A stretch of DNA of 6,183 nucleotides from Thermogutta sp. (GTDB lineage Bacteria > Planctomycetota > Planctomycetia > Pirellulales > Thermoguttaceae). A model generated the notes under the pieces. That model did no database searches and had not been told where the DNA came from. It saw nothing but the letters and a program-made list of their open reading frames with translations. Both the position numbers and the translations under genes were made by a program. The DNA lies in assembly GCA_012798155.1 (NCBI GenBank), contig JAAZNR010000208.1, positions 1-6,183 on the forward strand, given 5' to 3'. Shown piece by piece: positions 1 to 4,765 of the stretch; positions within the stretch are counted from its first letter, which is position 1; each line of letters starts with the position of its first letter.

Positions 1-154
1 CGAACGAAAAGTTCCGCAGGCCGCCGAATTCGTTCCGACGGCGCCGAAAAATCGGGCGAAGTCGTTCGGCCCAAGGTCACCCGGCAGGCTATCCCCGACA
101 TCGCGGGAAAAGCTGCTCCCCGAAACACTCCCGCCGCCAAACGTGTTCATTAGT

Positions 155-247
155 AGTAGAGGAGTAGCAGAGGCTCCGGAATAGCGGAGGCTCCGGAATA
201 GTGGAGGCTCCGGAATAGTGGAGGCTCCGGAGTAGTAGCGGCTCCGG
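155..247. repeat. 17-bp tandem repeat array upstream of the EF-hand gene
   Basis: Units begin at 172, 189, 206 and 223 and are 17 bp each; a last partial copy (GGCTCCGG) lies at 240-247. The consensus is GGCTCCGGAATAGTGGA. The copy at 172 has C in place of T in the last part (AGCGGA), the copy at 223 ends in AGTAGTAGC, and 155-171 looks like a decayed earlier copy. The period is not a multiple of three and each of the first three units carries TAG, so it is unlikely to be coding. Each CTCCG can pair with the CGGAG or TGGAG of the next unit across a 6-nt loop (for example 174-178 with 185-189), giving weak 5-bp hairpins. No function can be assigned. Confidence 0.9.
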
Positions 248-383
248 CCGTCGCCTCATAGAGACCCCCTACGGCGGCGCGGGACGTGCAATGAGAGCCG
301 CTTGGAGTTACGATGGAATGGCGGCGGGCCGTGCAAACGCCGCGGCCCTACTCCCCCGCACGTGCCGACCGCGATCTTTTACC

Positions 384-390
384 GGGAGGA
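384..390 (+). promoter_or_regulatory. Shine-Dalgarno sequence that sets the EF-hand gene start
   Basis: GGGAGGA lies 8 nt before the ATG at 399. It is the best ribosome binding site in the region and favours this start over the upstream ATG at 291, whose nearest purine run (GGGA at 281-284) is short. Confidence 0.7.
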
Positions 391-398
391 AGCAGGCG

Positions 399-1598
399 AT
401 GGGCCTTTCGCGACCAAGGGATCCGAAACGTTACGCGACGCCGTTGAGACACCGCGTCGTTTTCGCGACAATGGCCCTTGCCAGCCTCGGCCTGGCGTGG
501 AACGGATCCACGGCGGTAGCACAACCCCCTTGGATGGGTGGAGGCTTCGGCGGTCCTCCCGGCGGCTTCGGCGGACCCCCACCAATGGAGGGAGGTTTCC
601 GCGGCGATTTCCGCGGACGGGACCCTCGCGGTTCCGGGTCTTCGCCCGAGGAACGCGCCGAACGCTACGTCGGTTTCATGAGCCGACTCGACGAGAATCA
701 GGACGGCTTCGTCTCCCAAGAGGAAATCCAAAACTCCCGCTTTGCCCAATTTATCATACCGCGACTGAGCGAGAGGGCCGGCAGGGATGTTTCCGGCGGA
801 TTTCGCATCTCGGAAATCCGCGACGGGCTGGTCAAGTACTATCGCGACCAGGAGCAGGGCGGCTCGGGGCAGCCGTCTCCGTCCCAGCAGCCGACCTCCG
901 GGAGTTCGACGGCAAACGGTCCGTCGCCGCAGATCAAAATCTTGAAGCTTGGACCGCCGGGAACGGTCCCCGGGTTCGGCGTCCCGAGTGCCTCCACGGG
1001 CCTTCGCCCGCAAGGCTTCGGCACCCCCACAACGGCGGCCGATCCCCAAGCCTCGCCGGGGTCGTCTTCTTCCCCGTCTTCCACGGAGAGCCGCGACGAG
1101 GGCGGGGAGGAACCGTCGCCTCCTCCTCCGCCGATCGACGAGCGGATTGCCCGGTTCACCGACGGCCTGATGCAGCGCTACGATGAAAACAAAAACGGCG
1201 TGCTGGAAAAGGAGGAATGGTCGAAGATGCGGGGCGATTGGGCGCCCGCGGACGCGGATGGCGACAGCAACATCTCGCGGGAAGAACTTTCCCGACGGTT
1301 GACCGAGCTGAACGGAGGCTCACGACGACCCGAGGGGGGCGATGGCCGTTCCGATTCGCCCCCCGCCCCGAGCGCCTCGCCGGTCTCGGTCAAGAGGTAT
1401 CGCTTCAGTTCGCCCTACGATCGCCTGCCGGAGGGCCTGCCCTCTTGGTTCCGCGAACGCGACAAGGATCGCGACGGCCAGGTCCTGATGGCCGAGTACG
1501 CCGATCGCTGGACGGAGGATACCTACCGCGAGTTTTCCAAATACGACCGGAACGGCGACGGCATCATTGAGCCTGCGGAATGCCTCAAGGCGGAATGA
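399..1598 (+). CDS. Secreted multi-EF-hand calcium-binding protein of unknown role
   Basis: This is a 399-residue protein, probably exported and calcium-binding; its partner and pathway are unknown. The start at 399 is chosen because of the ribosome binding site at 384-390 and because it places a signal peptide at the N-terminus: basic residues up to about 19, a hydrophobic core at about 20-34, and a likely cleavage after AVA at residue 41. The reading frame extends upstream to an ATG at 291, but that would add 36 residues in front of the signal. Residues 45-80 are rich in Gly, Pro, Phe and Arg. Five 12-residue EF-hand loops follow: 98-109 (DENQDGFVSQEE), 262-273 (DENKNGVLEKEE), 285-296 (DADGDSNISREE, Ser at position 6 instead of Gly), 355-366 (DKDRDGQVLMAE) and 383-394 (DRNGDGIIEPAE). 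A degenerate loop near 130-141 lacks the final Glu. A Ser/Pro-rich linker (about 154-247) and a shorter one (305-332) separate the domains. No lipobox or anchor is seen. The gene stands alone and converges on the methyltransferase. Confidence 0.9.
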   Translation: MGLSRPRDPKRYATPLRHRVVFATMALASLGLAWNGSTAVAQPPWMGGGFGGPPGGFGGPPPMEGGFRGDFRGRDPRGSGSSPEERAERYVGFMSRLDENQDGFVSQEEIQNSRFAQFIIPRLSERAGRDVSGGFRISEIRDGLVKYYRDQEQGGSGQPSPSQQPTSGSSTANGPSPQIKILKLGPPGTVPGFGVPSASTGLRPQGFGTPTTAADPQASPGSSSSPSSTESRDEGGEEPSPPPPPIDERIARFTDGLMQRYDENKNGVLEKEEWSKMRGDWAPADADGDSNISREELSRRLTELNGGSRRPEGGDGRSDSPPAPSASPVSVKRYRFSSPYDRLPEGLPSWFRERDKDRDGQVLMAEYADRWTEDTYREFSKYDRNGDGIIEPAECLKAE

Positions 1599-1620
1599 CG
1601 GCCGCCCCTTCGCGGACTCG

Positions 1621-1708
1621 CGCTTGCGCCGTCCGCGCATGACCGCTTGTTCTGCGCATAAGCGCTTGCGCTGTCCGCGTATGACCGTTTGCGCTGCCCG
1701 CGCATGAC
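1621..1708. repeat. 23-bp tandem repeat array, four units
   Basis: Units lie at 1621-1643, 1644-1662, 1663-1685 and 1686-1708. Three are exactly 23 bp, start with CGCTTGCGC or CGTTTGCGC and end with CGCATGAC or CGTATGAC. The second is shorter (19 bp) and more diverged (CGCTTGTTCTGCGCATAAG). The array begins 22 bases after the stop codon of the EF-hand gene. Its period is not a multiple of three, so a coding role is unlikely. Confidence 0.85.
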
Positions 1709-1737
1709 TCGGTGAATACCTCCGGATCACTCCCGAG

Positions 1738-1757
1738 CCGCCGGCGTAAGCCGGCGG
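1738..1757 (+). repeat. Hairpin 1 with GTAA loop (G/C-type arms)
   Basis: The left arm CCGCCGGC (1738-1745) pairs perfectly with GCCGGCGG (1750-1757) across the loop GTAA (1746-1749). As plus-strand RNA the loop would be GUAA, a GNRA tetraloop, a very stable loop type. A further G-T wobble (1737/1758) can extend the stem. It is the first of three hairpins in the same orientation. Confidence 0.85.
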
Positions 1758-1858
1758 TGGAAGCGCTGCGAACCAGGAGCCACCAGCGTAAGCTGGTGGT
1801 GAAATCGCTGCGCAGACGGGCATCTGGGGGTTTCGCTCCGCTACGACCCCAGCCACCC
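1751..1858 (+). repeat. 108-nt composite repeat, copy 1
   Basis: This copy matches 1881-1988 at 104 of 108 positions. In order it holds the right arm of hairpin 1, AAGCGCTGCGAACCAGGAGC, hairpin 2, a segment with the palindrome CTGCGCAG (1808-1815), and a second hairpin in which CTGGGG (1824-1829) pairs with CCCCAG (1847-1852) around TTCGCTCCGCTACGA. The four differences from copy 2 are all transitions, at 1782, 1785, 1822 and 1831. The element resembles short extragenic palindromic repeats rather than a transposon: there is no transposase and no flanking target duplication that I can see. Confidence 0.85.
1780..1799 (+). repeat. Hairpin 2 with GTAA loop (A/T-substituted arms)
   Basis: The left arm CCACCAGC (1780-1787) pairs perfectly with GCTGGTGG (1792-1799) across GTAA (1788-1791). 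Compared with hairpin 1, two G-C pairs are replaced by A-T pairs, so both arms changed together. It starts 42 nt after the start of hairpin 1 and lies inside the first 108-nt copy. Confidence 0.85.
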
Positions 1859-1878
1859 CGCTACGACCCCAGCCACCC
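1839..1878 (+). repeat. 20-bp perfect tandem duplication
   Basis: CGCTACGACCCCAGCCACCC occurs twice head to tail, at 1839-1858 and 1859-1878. The second copy adds a spare CCCCAG (1867-1872) that could compete for pairing with CTGGGG at 1824-1829. The same 20 bases occur once more at the end of copy 2 (1969-1988). Confidence 0.9.
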
Positions 1879-1880
1879 GG

Positions 1881-1988
1881 CCGGCGGTGGAAGCGCTGCG
1901 AACCAGGAGCCGCCGGCGTAAGCTGGTGGTGAAATCGCTGCGCAGACGGGCGTCTGGGGGCTTCGCTCCGCTACGACCCCAGCCACCC
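1881..1988 (+). repeat. 108-nt composite repeat, copy 2
   Basis: This is the second direct copy, offset 130 bases from copy 1. It includes hairpin 3 and the hairpin CTGGGG (1954-1959) / CCCCAG (1977-1982). Its left end keeps the right arm GCCGGCGG (1880-1887) of a hairpin whose left arm and loop are missing, so the duplication boundary cut a hairpin in half. Both repeat blocks are followed by CGGCCGG (1879-1884 area and 1988-1994), which marks a likely recombination boundary. Confidence 0.85.
1910..1929 (+). repeat. Hairpin 3 with GTAA loop (G-T wobble form)
   Basis: The left arm CCGCCGGC (1910-1917) is identical to that of hairpin 1 and the right arm GCTGGTGG (1922-1929) to that of hairpin 2, around GTAA (1918-1921). 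Six Watson-Crick pairs and two G-T wobbles (1912/1927 and 1915/1924) keep the stem foldable on the plus strand. On the minus strand the same positions would be A-C mismatches. Confidence 0.8.
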
Positions 1989-2058
1989 GGCCGGGCGCCC
2001 CTCCACACGCCCGATGTTCAATCCGGCAACGCAAGCCGGCGGGTCGCGGGTCGGCCGT

Positions 2059-2841
2059 TCAACCCACGCGGCGGAGCACGAAGACCGCGTCCTCCGTGCA
2101 ATCGTCGAGGGGAATCACGTCGTCGATGTCGTAGCGGAAATCGTGGACGGCCGCGATCTCCCAGCCGCCCGCCTTCTTCAAAAGGCCGCGGAATTGCTCC
2201 GCCGTATAGGTGCGGAAGTCGAACTCGTCCACGATGCGGAAGCAGCGCCGCGGGGTATAGACGTCGAATTGCAGACGGACCCGTTCCTTGCGTGCCCGGC
2301 GATCCAGGCTCAGGCTTTGCATGAGGGAATTGACCTGCAACATGCCGCGGCGGGCGACCCAGGCCTCTTCCGTGCATTGGGGCGGGCGATTGGGGGTAAG
2401 GTGCAGGCCGATGACGTAGATTCCGCCCGGGGCGACGGCCTCGGCCATGCAGCGGAAATGGTTGACGGCGGCCCGCTCGTCCCCCACGTGACGGAAGCTG
2501 TTGATGGCGTTGTAGGCCGCGTCGCAAGGCCGGGGGAGCGAGAAATCGGTCATATCGCCGAGCACGGCGGGGGGCTTTTTGCCGGCTTGCCGGAAGCGGC
2601 GGTTGCAGTAGTCCACCGCCTTGGGGTTGAGGTCCAACCCGCTCACCGCGTAGCCCGCCTTGCTCAAGCGAATCAGCATCCGCCCCGTCCCGCAGGCCGG
2701 TTCGAAGACCCGGCGGACGCGGCGCCGGGCATAGCGGCGAAAAGCGGCCTGGAGGAACCGCATCTCGGCCGCGCAATCGGCCCCGAAGAGCACGTCGTAA
2801 TACTTGGGATAGTCGTAGATGCTGCCGCGGATCGTTTCCAT
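2059..2841 (-). CDS. Class I SAM-dependent methyltransferase, substrate unknown
   Basis: The 260-residue protein has the class I Rossmann methyltransferase layout. After an N-terminal YDYPKYYDVLF segment (10-19) comes motif I EPACGTGR (47-54), which binds S-adenosylmethionine, then GLDLNP (68-73) with the acidic residue expected to hold the ribose hydroxyls, GDMTDF (95-100), and a motif IV-like stretch CDAAYNAINSF (106-116), followed by APGG (137-140) before the next strand. The C-terminal half has a substrate-facing region that I cannot assign, so the methyl acceptor is unknown; a small molecule is as likely as a protein or RNA. The ATG at 2841 shares one base with the glnS stop codon (TGATG), with GGGA at 2848-2851 as a possible ribosome binding site, so translation is probably coupled to glnS. 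It is soluble, with no signal peptide or membrane segment. Confidence 0.88.
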   Translation of the reverse strand: METIRGSIYDYPKYYDVLFGADCAAEMRFLQAAFRRYARRRVRRVFEPACGTGRMLIRLSKAGYAVSGLDLNPKAVDYCNRRFRQAGKKPPAVLGDMTDFSLPRPCDAAYNAINSFRHVGDERAAVNHFRCMAEAVAPGGIYVIGLHLTPNRPPQCTEEAWVARRGMLQVNSLMQSLSLDRRARKERVRLQFDVYTPRRCFRIVDEFDFRTYTAEQFRGLLKKAGGWEIAAVHDFRYDIDDVIPLDDCTEDAVFVLRRVG

Positions 2842-4610
2842 CAGGCGTCCCGCCCCAGCTTCTTCTCGATCTTGGCCCAGGCGTCTTTGAGCGAGACGGT
2901 GCGGTTGAAGACCGGCCGGCCGGCCTGCGAGTCGGGATCGACGCAGAAGTAGCCCAGCCGCTCGAACTGGTAGCGGGTCCCCACGGGAGCGTCCTTCACG
3001 CTAGGCTCCACGAAGGCGGGTGAAATGATCTCCAGCGAGTCGGGGTTGAGGTTCGCCCGCCAGTCCGCGCCCGGGGGGACGTCGTCCGGGTCGGGCTTGA
3101 GGAAGAGGTGATCGTACAGCCGCACCTCCGCCGGCAGGGCGTGCTCCGCCGATACCCAGTGGATGGTGGCCTTGACCTTGCGGCCGTCGGGCGTGTTGCC
3201 GCCGCGGGTCTCGGGATCGTACGTGCAATGGACTTCGGTCACCTCGCCGCTGTCGGGGTCCTTGACCACGCCGGTGCAACGGATCAAGTAGCCCCAGCGG
3301 AGGCGGACCTCACGGCCCGGCGACAGGCGGTAATACTTGGGCGGCGGCGTCTCGCGGAAGTCGTCCTGCTCGATGTACAGGACCTTGGAGAAGGGGACTT
3401 TGCGGGTGCCCATCGCCGCGTCCTCGGGATTGTTCACGGCGTCCAGCTCTTCGACCAGATCGTGGGGATAGTTGTCGATCACGACGCGGAGCGGGCGGAG
3501 CACGGCCAGGACCCGCGCCGCCCGGCGATTGAGATCCTCCCGCAGGCAGTGTTCCAGCAGCGAGATGTCGATCACGCCGTCGTACTTGGCCACGCCGATG
3601 CGGCGGCAGAAGTCGCGGATCGCCTCCGGCGTGTAGCCGCGTCGCCGCAGGCCGCAGAGGGTGGGCATCCGCGGATCGTCCCAGCCCCGCACCAGCCCCT
3701 CTTGCACCAACTGCAAGAGCCGCCGCTTGCTCATCATGGTATAGGTCAGGTTGAGCCGGGCGAATTCGATCTGCCGCGGGGCGTAGATGCCCAGGCTCTG
3801 GATGAACCAATCGTAGAGCGGCCGGTGAATCTCGAACTCCAACGTGCAGATGGAGTGCGTAATGCCCTCGATGGAGTCGCATTGCCCGTGCGCCCAATCG
3901 TAGGTCGGATAGATGCACCACTTGTCGCCGGTGCGGTGATGCGTCGCCCGGAGGATGCGGTACATCACCGGGTCGCGCATGTTGACGTTGGGATGGGCCA
4001 TGTCGATCTTGGCCCGCAGGGTCCGCGAGCCGTCGGGGAACTCCCCCGCCCGCATCCGACGAAAGAGGTCCAGATTTTCCTGGGGCGAGCGGTTGCGGTA
4101 GGGGCTTTCGCGGCCCGGCTCCGTCAGCGTGCCGCGGTATTCGCGGACCTCATCCGGCGTCAAATCGCAGACGTAGGCATAGCCCTTGCGGATCAGCTCC
4201 TCCGCCCATTGATAGAGCTGCTCGAAGTAGTCGGAGGCGTAGAAGCAGCGGTCCTCCCAGTCGAAGCCCAGCCAGCGGATATCCTCCTGGATGGATTCGA
4301 CGTACTCCACGTCCTCCTTGGTGGGATTGGTGTCGTCGAAGCGGAGGTTGCACTTGCCGCCGAACTCTTGCGCGATGCCGAAGTTGATGCAGATGGACTT
4401 GGCGTGCCCGATGTGCAGATAGCCGTTCGGCTCGGGGGGGAATCGCGTGTGGACGCGATCGTAGCGGCCGGTCCGCAGGTCCTCGCGGACGGCCTCGCGG
4501 ATGAAATCGCCGCCGCCTTCGCAGGGGGGGCAGCCCTCCGCCGCCGTGCCGGCCGGGCGGTTCTTTCCCGCCATCGGTTTGCCGTGGGGAGGATTCTCGT
4601 TTTCGTTCAT
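2841..4610 (-). CDS. glnS: Glutaminyl-tRNA synthetase (GlnRS)
   Basis: This cytoplasmic enzyme charges tRNA(Gln) with glutamine using ATP. The 589-residue product is a little longer than the Escherichia coli enzyme (about 554). The class I signatures are HIGH at residues 66-69 in the segment [12 protein letters not shown], and MMSKR at 292-296 (bases 3723-3737). Segments that distinguish GlnRS from GluRS are clear: [13 protein letters not shown] (88-100), [20 protein letters not shown] (234-253) and LTYTMMSKR. The two beta-barrel anticodon-binding domains follow to the C-terminus. The start at 4610 is chosen because about 36 residues precede the conserved DFIREAV segment and an AAGG (4621-4624) sits 10 nt upstream. 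The frame stays open to a GTG at 4769 that would overlap the gltX stop as GTGA, but the extra 53 residues look like translated spacer. A Met at 4574 lacks a ribosome binding site. It lies between gltX and the methyltransferase. Confidence 0.96.
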   Translation of the reverse strand: MNENENPPHGKPMAGKNRPAGTAAEGCPPCEGGGDFIREAVREDLRTGRYDRVHTRFPPEPNGYLHIGHAKSICINFGIAQEFGGKCNLRFDDTNPTKEDVEYVESIQEDIRWLGFDWEDRCFYASDYFEQLYQWAEELIRKGYAYVCDLTPDEVREYRGTLTEPGRESPYRNRSPQENLDLFRRMRAGEFPDGSRTLRAKIDMAHPNVNMRDPVMYRILRATHHRTGDKWCIYPTYDWAHGQCDSIEGITHSICTLEFEIHRPLYDWFIQSLGIYAPRQIEFARLNLTYTMMSKRRLLQLVQEGLVRGWDDPRMPTLCGLRRRGYTPEAIRDFCRRIGVAKYDGVIDISLLEHCLREDLNRRAARVLAVLRPLRVVIDNYPHDLVEELDAVNNPEDAAMGTRKVPFSKVLYIEQDDFRETPPPKYYRLSPGREVRLRWGYLIRCTGVVKDPDSGEVTEVHCTYDPETRGGNTPDGRKVKATIHWVSAEHALPAEVRLYDHLFLKPDPDDVPPGADWRANLNPDSLEIISPAFVEPSVKDAPVGTRYQFERLGYFCVDPDSQAGRPVFNRTVSLKDAWAKIEKKLGRDA

Positions 4611-4620
4611 AAGCCTGGCG

Positions 4621-4624
4621 CCTT
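4621..4624 (-). promoter_or_regulatory. glnS: Weak ribosome binding site for glnS
   Basis: On the minus strand AAGG stands 10 nt before the ATG at 4610. It is short and slightly far, but better than anything in front of the Met codon at 4574, which is preceded by pyrimidine-rich sequence. Confidence 0.4.
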
Positions 4625-4648
4625 GGGATGGTTTCCAGCCGGGGTGAG

Positions 4649-4668
4649 CCGGCGAGGATTTTCGCCGG
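4649..4668 (-). promoter_or_regulatory. Hairpin in the gltX-glnS gap
   Basis: CCGGCGA (4649-4655) and TCGCCGG (4662-4668) form a perfect 7-bp inverted repeat around a 6-nt loop. It lies in the 155 bases between the gltX stop and the glnS start. There is no T run after it on the minus strand, so a classical terminator is not supported; it could attenuate, stabilise or process the joint message, or be chance in GC-rich DNA. Confidence 0.4.
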
Positions 4669-4693
4669 GGATTTCCGGCCGAGCCTGCCGCAA

Positions 4694-4714
4694 CGTACAA
4701 CCGCGGCGTACAAC
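4694..4714. repeat. 8-bp direct repeat around CCGCGG upstream of glnS
   Basis: CGTACAAC occurs at 4694-4701 and again at 4707-4714, a 13-nt period, with the palindrome CCGCGG at 4701-4706 between them. The placement upstream of glnS and downstream of gltX is compatible with an operator or with duplicated -35-like TTGTAC elements on the minus strand, but no matching -10 element is convincing. Confidence 0.35.
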
Positions 4715-4765
4715 GCATTATTGTTGCCCGCCGCCATGCGACGACAAGGGGACCGCGTCGCGGGT

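Larger units (their letters stand above)
1..398. other. Left-edge region without a confident gene; holds a tandem repeat and the leader of the EF-hand gene
   Basis: Two forward frames are open from the left edge: frame 1 to a TAG at 151-153 (50 residues, ending AAKRVH) and frame 2 to a TAG at 179-181 (ending VAEAPE), and the third forward frame is also open to 162-164. Because all three are open and none shows the strong third-position G/C bias of the real genes here, I cannot say which, if any, is the C-terminal end of a gene entering from the left. A 17-bp tandem array follows from about 155 to 247. Bases 248-398 would be the untranslated leader of the EF-hand gene. I see no convincing -35/-10 pair, tRNA or rho-independent terminator. 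Confidence 0.5.
1599..2058. other. Repeat-rich intergenic region between convergent genes
   Basis: This 460-base gap between the stop of the EF-hand gene and the stop of the methyltransferase holds no gene I can support. It contains a 23-bp tandem array (1621-1708), three GTAA-loop hairpins, two 108-nt direct copies of a composite element, a 20-bp tandem duplication, and a weak hairpin at 2023-2039 (CCGGC / GCCGG). The short frames that run through it are made of the repeats and give Arg/Pro-rich translations with no ribosome binding site. The hairpins could serve as terminators for both flanking genes, but none is followed by a T run on either strand. Confidence 0.75.

Noticed and set aside
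291..398. Upstream ATG at 291 as the start of the EF-hand gene
   Set aside because: It would put 36 extra residues before a normal signal peptide, and the ribosome binding site GGGAGGA at 384-390 fits the ATG at 399 much better.
1824..1852. Rho-independent terminator at the CTGGGG / CCCCAG hairpin
   Set aside because: No T run follows on either strand, and the loop between the arms is long. A factor-dependent role cannot be excluded but is not visible.
1621..1988. CRISPR array
   Set aside because: Repeats are directly adjacent or nearly identical over their whole length, with no unique spacers of regular size and no cas genes nearby.
1712..2324. Two overlapping plus-strand frames (1712-1921 and 1887-2324) with shared LRTRS and RRRASGGFAPLRPQP segments
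   Set aside because: They look like a protein repeat but are the translated 108-nt hairpin element. There is no ribosome binding site, the composition is Arg/Pro-rich, and the second runs antisense into the methyltransferase.
2014..2952. 312-codon open frame on the plus strand opposite the methyltransferase
   Set aside because: It is the antisense shadow of a gene with clear methyltransferase motifs and begins in repeat-derived sequence.
4611..4765. T-box or other riboswitch leader before glnS
   Set aside because: No T-box consensus or antiterminator is seen, no T-rich terminator is present, and T-boxes are mainly a Gram-positive feature.
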